Positions 23,685-33,102 of a stretch of DNA of 39,485 nucleotides are shown here, in pieces. A program made the translations under genes and the position numbers. The notes beneath the pieces are model-generated. The model was not told where the DNA came from, searched no databases, and saw nothing but the letters and a program-made list of their open reading frames with translations. The DNA comes from Jejubacter sp036620675 (GTDB lineage Bacteria; Pseudomonadota; Gammaproteobacteria; Enterobacterales; Enterobacteriaceae), in the NCBI GenBank assembly GCA_036620675.1, contig JAZHEE010000037.1. One strand, written 5' to 3'. Numbering within the stretch: position 1 is the first letter of the stretch; the number at the start of each line of letters is the position of its first letter.

Positions 23685-25823
23685 ATGAGTTTAAAAGGCC
23701 GTGATATTACGCAGGGCGGTCAGGTCACGTTTATGCGTTTCCGGATGTTCCTGCAAGTTAATAATATTCTGTTCTACTATGTTTTTATCGGGTGGCTGGC
23801 TTTGCTGGGGTTCATCCTTTATCTGCGATTAAATACCCAGACGTTCCTTAACGGGCTGGTTTACTGGTGGAGTCATACATTAATCCCGTTTGGTTCAATT
23901 ATAAGAAAGCCGCCTGTTTATCCCGTAAGGTATTACGGTAATACCCTTTATTATACCTACGATAAAATCCTCACCGATAAGTACACCGTATGGTGTGGTA
24001 TCACGCTGCGAAATGAACTCATTCTTTCCGGACTTTTTGCGTCGATAATAACGTTTATCGTAGTTATCGGTATTTTCTGGTACATCGGGCGGGTCGGTAA
24101 AAAGGCCAGCGAAGATGAAGTTACCGGTGGCCGCATTCTTGAAGATAACCCAAAAGTGGTGGCGCGTCTTATGCGCAGGCGGGGAACGGCTTCACATATC
24201 GTGATTGACGGCCTGCCAATAGTCAAAGACTCAGAAATACAGAATTTCGCCATGCACGGTACGGTGGGGACAGGCAAATCCACGCTGATGCGTAAGAAAT
24301 TACTCCATCTGCGTGAAGCCGGTGTACCGGTCATTATTTATGACAAAGGGAATACCTTTGTTGAAGAATTTTATGATGAATCCATCGATATCATTCTTAA
24401 CCCGATGGACAGGCGCTGCGCTAACTGGGATATGTGGGCGGAATGTCAGACGCTACCCGACCTGGAGGCTGTCACTGAAACGCTTATCCCGATGGGAAAC
24501 AGCGGCGATCCCTTCTGGCAGGGGTCGGCCAGAACGATTTTTGCTGAAGGTGCGGAGCAGATGCGCGGCGATAAAAAGCGAACGTATAACAGCTTCCTGC
24601 GCACACTGCTGGCGATCAAGCTCGACAAGCTGCGTGACTTTCTGGCCGGAACGCCTGCTTCCACGCTGGTTGATGGCAGCATTGAGAAAACGGCCATCTC
24701 AATCCGAAGTGTTCTCACCAACTATGTGAAGTCTCTGCGCTATTTGCAGGGCATCGACCGCGAGGGCAAAAAACCGTTCACCATCCGTAAATGGATGCAG
24801 GGCAACAGCGATAAAAAGCGCAGCGGCTGGCTGTTTATCACGTCCAACCAGCGTCACCATGAATCGCTGAAGCCGCTGATATCAATGTGGCTGGGGATTG
24901 CGTCCGGCAACCTTCTGTCACTGCACGAGAACCGCTACCGGCGTGTCTGGTTCTTCTACGACGAACTGCCTTCCCTGCATAAGCTGCCTAATCTGCCCTA
25001 CATCATTGCGGAGGCCCGAAAGTATGGCGGCTGCTTTGTGCTGGGTTTTCAGTCCTATGCGCAGCTTGAAGAAACCTACGGGCCAAAATTCGCTGCTGCT
25101 ATCTATGACCTGCTGAATACCAAATATTTTTTCCGTTCGCCCAGCGCGGCCATTGCGAAATTTGTTGAGGAAGATATCGGCCAGACCGTCCGCAAGCGTT
25201 TCTCTGAACAGACCAGCTTTGGTACGGATGAGGTGCGTGACGGTATCAGCTACGGCAAAGACGAAGAACGGGTATCGATAGTCAGCTATTCAGACGTTCA
25301 GGGACTGGAAGACCTTCAGTGCTTCGTCACGCTGCCCGGCAAATATCCCGTTGTTCGCCTCACCCTGAAATACCAGCCCCTGCCGAAAGTCGCGGAAGGA
25401 CTTCTGGAGCGTGACGTGAAAACGTCTCTCGACCCTGAAATTGAACAGGAAATCAGTCAGCAGGAAAGCAGTGAACGCCTGGCAGCAAGAAAGCTGTTTA
25501 TCGCTTCCGACACTCAGGGGAAAACCGATGCGGCACTGGCGGGCAATTCCGTAAACGTGCCGCCTGCACCGGCTGTGGCCGGGCCAGATTCATCTTCAAG
25601 CGGCCCGTCTGGTGAAAAGCCAGACGTGGCGGATAAACCTGCCCGTGGTGGTGGCCGTGAGAACGAAATACCTCATGGCATCAGCACGGATGGCGAGGTT
25701 ATCGATATGGAGGCGTATGAAGCCTGGCAGCAGGAGATGCAGCACGGCACCCGTGATGAGGTACGCCGTGAGGAGGTGAATATCAATCACCACCCGTCAC
25801 ATGAAATTGATATGGAGTTGTGA
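23685..25823 (+). CDS. traD: TraD, coupling protein ATPase, 712 aa
   Basis: TraD brings the relaxosome to the secretion channel and pumps DNA. The order is: cytoplasmic start M-S-L-K-G-R-D-I-T-Q-G-G-Q (as in F), two membrane segments (about 22-45 and 105-130), Walker A G-T-V-G-T-G-K-S (192-199), Walker B near W-F-F-Y-D-E-L-P, and a Pro/Ser-rich tail. The tail ends in a TraM-contact segment with E-E-V-N-I-N and acidic residues, as in F. Start at 23685 has GGAG six bases upstream. Length is near F (717). It overlaps traI by one base. Confidence 0.95.
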   Translation: MSLKGRDITQGGQVTFMRFRMFLQVNNILFYYVFIGWLALLGFILYLRLNTQTFLNGLVYWWSHTLIPFGSIIRKPPVYPVRYYGNTLYYTYDKILTDKYTVWCGITLRNELILSGLFASIITFIVVIGIFWYIGRVGKKASEDEVTGGRILEDNPKVVARLMRRRGTASHIVIDGLPIVKDSEIQNFAMHGTVGTGKSTLMRKKLLHLREAGVPVIIYDKGNTFVEEFYDESIDIILNPMDRRCANWDMWAECQTLPDLEAVTETLIPMGNSGDPFWQGSARTIFAEGAEQMRGDKKRTYNSFLRTLLAIKLDKLRDFLAGTPASTLVDGSIEKTAISIRSVLTNYVKSLRYLQGIDREGKKPFTIRKWMQGNSDKKRSGWLFITSNQRHHESLKPLISMWLGIASGNLLSLHENRYRRVWFFYDELPSLHKLPNLPYIIAEARKYGGCFVLGFQSYAQLEETYGPKFAAAIYDLLNTKYFFRSPSAAIAKFVEEDIGQTVRKRFSEQTSFGTDEVRDGISYGKDEERVSIVSYSDVQGLEDLQCFVTLPGKYPVVRLTLKYQPLPKVAEGLLERDVKTSLDPEIEQEISQQESSERLAARKLFIASDTQGKTDAALAGNSVNVPPAPAVAGPDSSSSGPSGEKPDVADKPARGGGRENEIPHGISTDGEVIDMEAYEAWQQEMQHGTRDEVRREEVNINHHPSHEIDMEL

Positions 25824-28800
25824 TGCTTTCAGTTGAACCGATTCATGGCGATGCCAAATATTATGGCGGTGAAGCCAACTTTGAGACGCTGGAAAATGCC
25901 GATGGTCACTGGCTGGGGAAGGGTGCGGCCATGCTCGGACTGGAGGGAACAGTCGTCCCGGAAGTCTTTGATGAAATGCTCAGGGGGCATCTGCCGGATG
26001 GCACGGTGATTTCCCGCCAGATAGCGGGTAATGAAACAAACCGTCCGGGCATGGATCTGACCTTTGGTGCGCCAAAAAGTCTTTCCATTCTCGCCCTGCT
26101 GGGCGGGGATACCAGGCTGATTGATGCACATAATGAGGCGGTCAGGCTGGCAATGCTCGAAGTGGAGAAAAGTGTCAATACCCGCCTTACCCGTGACGGT
26201 GTCACCACTACGGTGACGACCGGCAATATGGTTGCCGCTGTCTATACGCATGATACGAACCGTGAAGGTGAAATGCACCTTCATTCGCACGGTTTGCTGT
26301 TCAATGTCACCCGCGCTGATGATGATAAGTGGCACGCGCTGGGAAGTGATACCCGCCAGCGCAGCGGTATTCGTGAGCAGGTTTACGATATGAAGCTCGC
26401 TTACGGGCAGTTTTATCGTGAGTATTTACGCCCGATGGTGGAAGACTGTGGTTACACGCCGGTCAGAAGCGGGCCGCATGGTATGTATGAATTTGCTGAA
26501 GTCCCACCGGATGTGATCCGCGCATTTTCTCAGCGAACCGCGCAGATTGATGATGCCGTAGGGCGGGATGCCAGCCCGCTTTCCCGCTCGGTAGCAGCGC
26601 TGGATACCCGTAAAAACAAGGAGTTCGTCGAAGGGGAAGCGAGACGTGAGCAGTGGGATAAGGTGCTGGCGGATTACGACTTTGATCCGGATAAGACGAT
26701 CCTGGCTGCCCGTGAACGCAGCCGGTCGCAGGCAGCAGAACGCGGCGAAGCGGAAGCGGGTTCTCCGGCCAGCGTGACACGCACGGCAGAACCTGCAATG
26801 AAAGAGGCCATCACGCAGGCGCTGTCGTCACTCAGTGATAAAAAAGCGCAGTTTGCCTACAGCGAAGTGCTGACCGCCGTTGTGTCACTTCTGCCAGCGG
26901 AAAAGGATATGGTGCAGCGGGCCAGAACGGGTATCGATACCGCCATTGAACAGGGTCGTCTTATTGCCCTCGATAAGGATAAGGGTATTTTCACGTCTGA
27001 TATCCATGTACTCGATGAACTGACGGTTCGCCAGTTTGCGCGGGAGCATATGGATTCCGGTCGCGCCATTGTCACCGGCGAAGCCCTGCTGAACGGGACG
27101 CTTGCCGCCGCTACCGGCGTCTGTGCTGAACTGGCAGAGAATCGCGATCCACTTGCGGTGATATATGGGCGCGGCGGCGCAGCCGTCCAGCGTGGGCGGG
27201 CCGAACAACTGGCCGGACTGGCGGTGTCGCAGGGGCGTCAGGTTATGGTGCTGGCCGCAGATCGCAAAAATGAAGCTTTTCTGGGCGACAGTGAGGCGTT
27301 GTCCGGGCTGATTGTCGGACGTGGCGCACTGAAAGCCGATCTTCCGCTGACTGCTCATACCACTGTGATTGTCACAGAGGCCGAAACGCTGGGGCTGAAG
27401 GACAGCGTATTCCTGATGGAAAAAGCGCGGGAAAGCGGTGCGCAGATCCTGCTGATGGACAGTGGTAAACGGCAGGGGACAGGCAGCGTCCTTTCGGTTC
27501 TTCAGGAGGAAGGTGCCGCCCACTATCGTTTCAATGACGCGCCGGTGCCTGTGGCACAACTTACGTCTGAAGCGGATAAAAAAGTCCGCTACAGCCATCT
27601 TGCCGCAGAGTATGCCCGCGATATTACAGCCGGGCATAGCGTCGTTGCGCAGGTTGCTGGTGAGCGTGAGCAACAGGTACTGACGGGGTACATTCGTGAT
27701 GCGCTACGTGAGCAGGGGCGTATCACCGGCGATGATATCCGGATTGAAACATTGTCTCCGGTCTGGCTCGACAGTAAGAACCGCAAAAGCCGTGATACCT
27801 ACCGCGAAGGCATGGTAATGGAGCGCTGGAATGCCGATGAAAAGAACATGGAGCGCTGGCGTATTGATCGTGTTGGCGCTGAAACCAGTGTTCTTCGTCT
27901 TGTGAATGAGGCAGGGGAGCAGCAGTACCAAAAAATCAGCCAGATTGACGCCTCATGGAGCCTTTTCAAACCCCGGACGCTGGAGGTGGCTCCCGGCGAT
28001 CAGCTGCGGGTTACGGGACGGGAAGCGAAAGGCAGGCTGAAGGCGCAGGATGTGGTCAGCGTCGTCAGCGCCGGTGATGGCGCTGTTGCGCTGGAGAAAA
28101 ACGGAAAGATTATCCGGGCAGATATCTCCCGGCCCCTGAAGGTTGAGCATAACTATGTTGAATCCCTGGGTAAATCGATAGCGCCTGAAGGAAAAGTGCT
28201 GGCCGCGCTCAGCGGGCGTGAGATGCGCGATGATGTGCTTAATACCCTGACCCGCAGCGGCAGTGATATCCGGATATTTACCGCAATGGATGCTGAACGG
28301 GGCGAGGCAAAACTTGCCCGCAGCCCTGCTGTTCGGGTGATAAGTGCCCAGGTGGAAGCGGCCACCGGCGCAAAAGGGGTTGATGCCGCCCTCGATGCCG
28401 CAAGAGAACTGCCACGAACCCCGGCGGCTCAGGCCGTGTATCTGGCCCTCAGTCAGGTGCAGCATGAGAAAACCGCCTTCCTGGCCCCGGAACTGCTCAG
28501 TGCCGCGCTCAGTATTAATTCAGCGGTCAGCATTCCGGCTATCCAGTCCGAGATTAACCGCCAGGTAAAGGACGGTGAACTTATCCGGCTGGAAGCCGGG
28601 CTGATGCTGCCAAAATCCACTTTTGAAACGGAAAAGGCCATTCTGCGCCATATCGCGGAAGGGAAAGGCAGCGTCACGCCGCTGATGGCGTCGGTGCCTG
28701 AACAGTATCTTACGGGGCTGACGGCAGGGCAGCAGGCCGCCACGCGCATGGTGCTGGAAAGCGCCGACCGCTTTACGGCGGTGCAGGGCTACGCCGGTGT

Positions 28801-31048
28801 GGGTAAAACCACGCAGTTTAAAGCCATGCTGGCGGCAATGGCGACGTTGCCGGACGACCAGCGACCGGAGGTGGTGGGGCTGGCTCCGACTCACCGGGCC
28901 GTTGAGGAAATGAAAAGCGTGGGCGTCCGGGCGCAGACGCTGGAATCCTTTATCTGGGAAGACAGACAGGCCCGGATGAACGGTGAGAAACCGGACTACA
29001 GCAATACCCTGTTCCTGATTGATGAGGCGTCAATGATTGGCAACCGGGCGATGAGTGAGGCTTACCAGGCCATCGCCACCGGCAGCGGGCGGGCCATTAC
29101 CAGCGGGGATGATGCTCAGTTGCGGGCCATCGAGCCGGGACAGCCGTTCCGGCTGATGCAGCAGCGCAGCGCCGTTGATACCGCCATTATGAAGGAGATT
29201 GTGCGCCAGACGCCGGAACTTCGGGAAGTGGTATATGCCATGATTGAAGGGCAACATGCGCTCGCGCTGGAAAAGGCCGAAAATGTCACACCGGATGTGG
29301 TGCCGCGTGAAGCCGGTGCATTCGTTCCTGCATCATCCGTTGAACAGGTCAGTCCGGATAAAGAACAGATCCAGGCGTTACGTGATGCAGGAATGCCCGC
29401 CAGCGTGACGGAGGCAATAGCGGCTGACTTTGCGGGACGAACAGCCGAAGCCCGCGACAATACACTGACGGTGGCGCATCTCAATACGGACAGGCAGGAA
29501 ATAAACCGCCTGATACATGACAATCTGTACAGGGCTGGCATTACGATAAACGAACAGGAGATAACCGTCCTTGACCCGGTTCGCGTCCGGCACAATGAGC
29601 TTCGGAGCCTGACGGGATGGGCCGCTCTGACGGGAAAAGTTGCCCTGATTAACCGGGAATACTGGACGGTCGGCGGCACTGACCGGCAGAGCGGGCTGGT
29701 GACGCTTATCAGCCATGACGGACGGGAAAAAATCCTGTCACCGTTCGAGAACAGCACCGAGGATGCACAGATTTATCAGCCAAGGATTATCAGCGTCAGT
29801 GAGGGCGACAGAATGCGTTTTACCCGTTCTGATGCCGAGCGCGGTTATACCGGAAACAGCTTCTGGAACGTGGAACAGATCGACGGACAAAGCATGATCC
29901 TTCGCAGCCAGGATGGTCAGCTTACCCGTCGTCTTGACCTGAATGACCCGGCAGATATGCATACCGACCTGGGGTATGCCGTCACGGCATACGGTGCTCA
30001 GGGGGCCAGTTCCCGGTTTGTCATTACGCTTGAAGGGACTGAAGGAGGGCGAAAGCGAATGGCAACAAAGGAAAGTGGTTACGTTACGTTGTCCCGTACA
30101 AAAGAGCATGTGCAGGTTTACACCGATGACAGAGCCGGATGGCTGGCTGAACTCAGTAAAAACAAGGGTGATCGTACCGCCCATGATTATCTGATGGCGG
30201 GTGAGGATCGGGCGGGCAGGACGGCAGAGGGGATTCTGTCCTGGGCCTCCCCTCTTGCCGATGTTGCCGCTGGCCGGGCGTTGCTGAAAACCTACGGGCT
30301 GGCTGAAGGCGAATCACAGGGCCTGTTTGTGCCGGGCGTCAGGCGGCATCCGGAGCCGGGGCTGGCATTCGCGCTGTGGGACAGCAACGGCAACCGTTCA
30401 GGCGTGGTTATTCTGACGATAAATGCAGATGAGCGTAACGGCGTGTCCTTACCCGGTGATTTTCGGGTCATTGGCAGCAGTGATGCGAGGTTTGCAGGGA
30501 TACAGCAGAGCCGGAACGGGGAAAACCGCATCGCGGAGAGCCTGCCTGAAGGGTTGCAGCTTGCACAGCAGCATCCCGACAGCGGCGTGATCGTCAGGAT
30601 GGAGGGCGAGGGTTTACCGCTCAATATCAGCCGCATCACCGGCGCTGATCAGGTAGTCGATGACAGTCTGACCTCGCAGTTTGCCCGCAATGTGGCAGAA
30701 AAACCGGAAGACCCCCTTCCCTTCATTCCTGAGCCGAAGGAGAACGCTGAACAGGAGGCGGAACGACTTGCCCGTGAAGCCCTGGAAAAACAGGGTAAAG
30801 GTGAGAAGGATATTCGTCCGGAAGAGGTACTCGCCGCCATCAGCGAGCCGGAGGATGATATCCATACCGGGCTGCTGGCTGGTAAGCTGAAAGAGGAGGA
30901 ATATCCGCTTACCGGGCGGGATATTGCGGCGGCGCTGGGCGATAAATCGCCGGAGAAAGCGCCGGAAGCAGAGAGTCAGCCCGATCAGTCACTTCATCTG
31001 AAGCAGATCGAGCGGGACATCGTGAAAGAAAAATCTTTCGAGGACTGA
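25823..31048 (+). CDS. traI: TraI, relaxase-helicase, 1741 aa
   Basis: TraI nicks oriT, stays bound to the 5' end and unwinds the plasmid. Parts in order: relaxase domain (about 1-300) with Y13-Y14 and the metal triad H143, H154, H156 (same spacing as in F); a RecD-like domain without a functional Walker A (about 400-800); the active helicase with Walker A G989-T996 (G-Y-A-G-V-G-K-T); and a C-terminal region with a helical tail. F TraI has 1756 residues. The second tyrosine pair of F (Y23, Y24) is replaced here by N-F-E. Start at ATG 25823 has GGAG five bases upstream and overlaps the traD stop; a GTG at 25820 is possible. Confidence 0.96.
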   Translation: MLSVEPIHGDAKYYGGEANFETLENADGHWLGKGAAMLGLEGTVVPEVFDEMLRGHLPDGTVISRQIAGNETNRPGMDLTFGAPKSLSILALLGGDTRLIDAHNEAVRLAMLEVEKSVNTRLTRDGVTTTVTTGNMVAAVYTHDTNREGEMHLHSHGLLFNVTRADDDKWHALGSDTRQRSGIREQVYDMKLAYGQFYREYLRPMVEDCGYTPVRSGPHGMYEFAEVPPDVIRAFSQRTAQIDDAVGRDASPLSRSVAALDTRKNKEFVEGEARREQWDKVLADYDFDPDKTILAARERSRSQAAERGEAEAGSPASVTRTAEPAMKEAITQALSSLSDKKAQFAYSEVLTAVVSLLPAEKDMVQRARTGIDTAIEQGRLIALDKDKGIFTSDIHVLDELTVRQFAREHMDSGRAIVTGEALLNGTLAAATGVCAELAENRDPLAVIYGRGGAAVQRGRAEQLAGLAVSQGRQVMVLAADRKNEAFLGDSEALSGLIVGRGALKADLPLTAHTTVIVTEAETLGLKDSVFLMEKARESGAQILLMDSGKRQGTGSVLSVLQEEGAAHYRFNDAPVPVAQLTSEADKKVRYSHLAAEYARDITAGHSVVAQVAGEREQQVLTGYIRDALREQGRITGDDIRIETLSPVWLDSKNRKSRDTYREGMVMERWNADEKNMERWRIDRVGAETSVLRLVNEAGEQQYQKISQIDASWSLFKPRTLEVAPGDQLRVTGREAKGRLKAQDVVSVVSAGDGAVALEKNGKIIRADISRPLKVEHNYVESLGKSIAPEGKVLAALSGREMRDDVLNTLTRSGSDIRIFTAMDAERGEAKLARSPAVRVISAQVEAATGAKGVDAALDAARELPRTPAAQAVYLALSQVQHEKTAFLAPELLSAALSINSAVSIPAIQSEINRQVKDGELIRLEAGLMLPKSTFETEKAILRHIAEGKGSVTPLMASVPEQYLTGLTAGQQAATRMVLESADRFTAVQGYAGVGKTTQFKAMLAAMATLPDDQRPEVVGLAPTHRAVEEMKSVGVRAQTLESFIWEDRQARMNGEKPDYSNTLFLIDEASMIGNRAMSEAYQAIATGSGRAITSGDDAQLRAIEPGQPFRLMQQRSAVDTAIMKEIVRQTPELREVVYAMIEGQHALALEKAENVTPDVVPREAGAFVPASSVEQVSPDKEQIQALRDAGMPASVTEAIAADFAGRTAEARDNTLTVAHLNTDRQEINRLIHDNLYRAGITINEQEITVLDPVRVRHNELRSLTGWAALTGKVALINREYWTVGGTDRQSGLVTLISHDGREKILSPFENSTEDAQIYQPRIISVSEGDRMRFTRSDAERGYTGNSFWNVEQIDGQSMILRSQDGQLTRRLDLNDPADMHTDLGYAVTAYGAQGASSRFVITLEGTEGGRKRMATKESGYVTLSRTKEHVQVYTDDRAGWLAELSKNKGDRTAHDYLMAGEDRAGRTAEGILSWASPLADVAAGRALLKTYGLAEGESQGLFVPGVRRHPEPGLAFALWDSNGNRSGVVILTINADERNGVSLPGDFRVIGSSDARFAGIQQSRNGENRIAESLPEGLQLAQQHPDSGVIVRMEGEGLPLNISRITGADQVVDDSLTSQFARNVAEKPEDPLPFIPEPKENAEQEAERLAREALEKQGKGEKDIRPEEVLAAISEPEDDIHTGLLAGKLKEEEYPLTGRDIAAALGDKSPEKAPEAESQPDQSLHLKQIERDIVKEKSFED

Positions 31049-31057
31049 CGCCAGTTG

Positions 31058-31705
31058 CTATGCCTTTTCCGGCAGCAGCCGGATAACGGAAAAGCCTTCC
31101 TCATCAGGTCGCTGTTCGCTTTTTAAATGGCATTGCTCAAGTAACGGAAATACGCCTGAAATATCACCGGTGAAGCGGATCTCCAGCGGTTTAATCAGTT
31201 CGCCACTGTCACTGAATGCAGGATGGAGTTCTGCTTTGGGGGTATACACCGCGCTGGCCGTTGCTGATTCCCTGTGATAACTACGCCATTCCTGCTGTGA
31301 CAGCAGAAAGTCCAGCCAGCCCATTGTTTTCAGCGTTTCAATAAAATACGTGAAGCGGAATAACACGCTTTGTTTCGCCAGTTCGCCCGTACTGGAACGC
31401 CAGATGTACTCCACCTTGCGGTGCAGCCTGGCACCAAAACCGTAGCGCTTCCCCTGGTCAAGAAGCCAGAGAATGTCCTGTGCGACCGAGCGGGGGAACA
31501 GCTTGCGTTTTTGCGCGGCAGCCAGCCACTGCATGATGAAAATGTGTATCTGTAAATCTGTGCGAATTTTGCCCTGTTTCTGCGACAGCTTTATCGCTAC
31601 CAGCAGGCACCATGCCAGATGCATTAGTTCTTCGGTCGGGCGTTTCTGATAAAAGACAGTCAACCAGTACCACTCCATTTTTTTCGTCGCGCGGAAGGAT
31701 AGCAT
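31058..31705 (-). CDS. Unrecognised protein convergent with traI, 215 aa
   Basis: A 215-residue, largely helical basic protein (many Trp, Tyr and Arg in the first 150 residues) with a mixed C-terminal part. No signal peptide or clear domain. GGGGAGG lies five bases before the ATG, a strong ribosome site. It is transcribed toward the end of traI, 9 bp away, so the two units converge without a visible terminator. In F this interval holds traX and finO on the other strand, and this product resembles neither. It could affect fertility or replication, but I have no evidence for it. Confidence 0.75.
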   Translation of the reverse strand: MLSFRATKKMEWYWLTVFYQKRPTEELMHLAWCLLVAIKLSQKQGKIRTDLQIHIFIMQWLAAAQKRKLFPRSVAQDILWLLDQGKRYGFGARLHRKVEYIWRSSTGELAKQSVLFRFTYFIETLKTMGWLDFLLSQQEWRSYHRESATASAVYTPKAELHPAFSDSGELIKPLEIRFTGDISGVFPLLEQCHLKSEQRPDEEGFSVIRLLPEKA

Positions 31706-31826
31706 ATTGCCTCCCCGGTCGGGAGCAGGGCTACCGCCTTCGCTGCGCTCAGTTGGTCAACCCCGGAAACGGGTAAAAGCAAGTTTTACCCGCCCCCGGC
31801 GTTTCTGTTAAAAATCCAAAGGAATC
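31706..31826. promoter_or_regulatory. Divergent region between the 31058 gene and nuc
   Basis: A short GC-rich spacer containing CGGGTAAAA-gcaag-TTTTACCCG (31770-31792), a perfect 9-bp stem. It must drive the two divergent genes; no clear promoter boxes stand out. Confidence 0.4.
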
Positions 31827-32393
31827 ATGATGATGCTATTTTCATGCGGAAGACTGGTCAGGGCCAGCTTTCTTTGTCTTCCCCTGCTGTCTTCTCTGCC
31901 CTTCCCCGCCGACGCGGGGATATCGACGGCTCCGGATATTCAGGTGGGTTTTTCTCCTGAAGGGACTGGCCGTCTTCTGGTGCTGAACACCATCGGTTCC
32001 GCGCAGCAGAGTATCCGGATGATGGCCTATTCCTTCACCGATCCGGACGTAATGAAAGCGCTTATTGCCGCGCATCAACGGGGCGTGGATATAAAAATCG
32101 TTATCGACGAGAAAGGCAACCACAACAGAGCCAGCATGGCGGCAATGAATCTGATTGTGAATGCCGGTATTCCGTTGAGGACAAACAGCCGCTTCCCTAT
32201 CCAGCACGATAAGATTTTAATTGTTGATAATCATACAGTTGAGTCAGGAAGCTATAACTTCAGCAGAGCGGGAGCGAGTAAAAATTCGGAGAACGTGGTG
32301 GTGATGCGCTTTATGCCCGCCATCGCCAGCCAGTATCTGTCTCACTGGCAGTCCCGCTGGGAAATGGGGACAGACTGGCAATCGACCTACTGA
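31827..32393 (+). CDS. nuc: Secreted PLD-family nuclease (Nuc/EndA-like), 188 aa
   Basis: A phospholipase-D-fold endonuclease like Nuc of pKM101. The signal peptide ends near A-D-A-G (about residue 30). A single HKD motif is present: H127-x-K129-x4-D134, followed by G-S-Y-N-F. Enzymes of this size act as dimers using one motif from each chain and cut DNA or RNA without metal ions in the periplasm. AAAGGAA precedes three consecutive ATG codons. It lies between the tra region and the replicon, as in several IncF plasmids, and ends at a terminator (32424-32457). Confidence 0.9.
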   Translation: MMMLFSCGRLVRASFLCLPLLSSLPFPADAGISTAPDIQVGFSPEGTGRLLVLNTIGSAQQSIRMMAYSFTDPDVMKALIAAHQRGVDIKIVIDEKGNHNRASMAAMNLIVNAGIPLRTNSRFPIQHDKILIVDNHTVESGSYNFSRAGASKNSENVVVMRFMPAIASQYLSHWQSRWEMGTDWQSTY

Positions 32394-32423
32394 TAACGGC
32401 GTACAGATGACCTTTCACTGGAA

Positions 32424-32457
32424 GGGGTGATCCGTGCGCCAACACAGATCACCTTTT
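32424..32457 (+). terminator. Terminator after nuc
   Basis: GGTGATC (32426-32432) pairs with GATCACC (32447-32453), extended by G-T pairs into AAGG/TTTT, and is followed by TTTT (32454-32457). Confidence 0.7.
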
Positions 32458-32539
32458 CGATAAAAGTTAAGTCGCTGATTTACCGATTCTGTAGTATTCT
32501 CCACGGGACGATCCTTTTTTGATCCTTGGGGAGGCGGAG

Positions 32540-32785
32540 ATGTCGCAAGCCGTAAATGCAGCAACTTCCTCACCGAAACGTGCTTACAGAAAAGGTAATC
32601 CATTATCTGTGTCTGAAAGGCAACAAGCACTAATGGAGCGCCGAAAAGAAACCCATAAAGAAATCAAAGTTTACGTTCCAACAGTTATGAAAGAGCGGTT
32701 ACAAAACCTGTGTGAGGCTGAAGGTGTTTCTCAGGCAGAAATGATCAGTCGGCTTATTGCCGATGCCGGTGTCCCACAGAAGTGA
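32540..32785 (+). CDS. copB: CopB (RepA2), replication repressor, 81 aa
   Basis: CopB represses the main repA promoter and so limits copy number. It shares S-P-K-R-A-Y-R-K-G-N-P-L-S and E-G-V-S-Q-A with CopB/RepA2 of R1 and R100, with a charged helix-rich middle part. A strong GGGGAGG precedes the ATG by five bases. An in-frame TTG at 32519 lies upstream of the ribosome site and can be ignored. The repA promoter it should control begins 23 bp after its stop. Confidence 0.93.
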   Translation: MSQAVNAATSSPKRAYRKGNPLSVSERQQALMERRKETHKEIKVYVPTVMKERLQNLCEAEGVSQAEMISRLIADAGVPQK

Positions 32786-32807
32786 ACAACGTTATGGGTG
32801 AACATTC

Positions 32808-32836
32808 TTGAGTGCAGAATGAATCGGTGCTAAATT
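32808..32836 (+). promoter_or_regulatory. CopB-regulated repA promoter
   Basis: TTGAGT (32808-32813) and TAAATT (32831-32836) with a 17-bp spacer, located between copB and tap as in R1. It would start the transcript carrying CopT, tap and repA. Confidence 0.65.
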
Positions 32837-32920
32837 GCTGTCCAGAGTAAAGAAATTTTGGTGAGCCACGCCGTAAGGTGGCAGGGAACTGGTTCTGATG
32901 AGATGTTTATCCGGAACCAG

Positions 32921-33010
32921 AAAAAACGAAACCCCGACAATCTTTCTTAAGTTTGGTGACTCGTAAGATTATCGGGGCCTACTAAAACTGCATAGAAGCT
33001 GTTGCTCTAT
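32921..33010 (-). ncRNA. copA: CopA antisense RNA (about 90 nt)
   Basis: CopA pairs with the repA leader (CopT), blocks tap translation and thereby repA. The minus-strand transcript from its promoter runs about 90 nt to a terminator made of CCCCGATAATCTT / AAGATTGTCGGGG (32965-32977 with 32932-32944, loop of 20 nt), followed by TTTCGTTTTTT. Stem, loop position and size match the large stem-loop of R1 CopA. The loop is the incompatibility determinant and here differs from the R1 sequence I remember. A second stem-loop (32988-33014) lies at the 5' side. Confidence 0.9.
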
Positions 33011-33016
33011 GCAGGG

Positions 33017-33045
33017 AGTATATGCACATGCGTAGAAAACCGCAA
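33017..33045 (-). promoter_or_regulatory. copA promoter
   Basis: Read on the minus strand: TTGCGG (33045-33040), exactly 17 bp, TATACT (33022-33017). This strong sigma-70 promoter overlaps the start of tap and fires into the repA leader, starting near 33010. Confidence 0.85.
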
Positions 33046-33102
33046 TACCTTCTGTGCGCTTTACTCCTTCTGTGCAACATAAGTGCAGGAAGGTGTGGCT
33101 GA
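33022..33102 (+). CDS. tap: Tap (RepA6) leader peptide, 26 aa
   Basis: A 26-residue hydrophobic, Leu-rich peptide (ending C-N-I-S-A-G-R-C-G) whose translation is needed to open the repA ribosome site. Its stop at 33100-33102 overlaps the GTG start codon region of repA at 33095, the standard coupling of IncFII plasmids. GCAGGGAG precedes the ATG. CopA binding stops its translation. Confidence 0.85.
   Translation: MHMRRKPQYLLCALLLLCNISAGRCG

Noticed and set aside
26885..27673. Long minus-strand open frame of 262 codons inside traI
   Set aside because: It lies fully inside the helicase part of traI, has no ribosome site and no recognisable domain; long antisense frames are common in GC-rich coding DNA.
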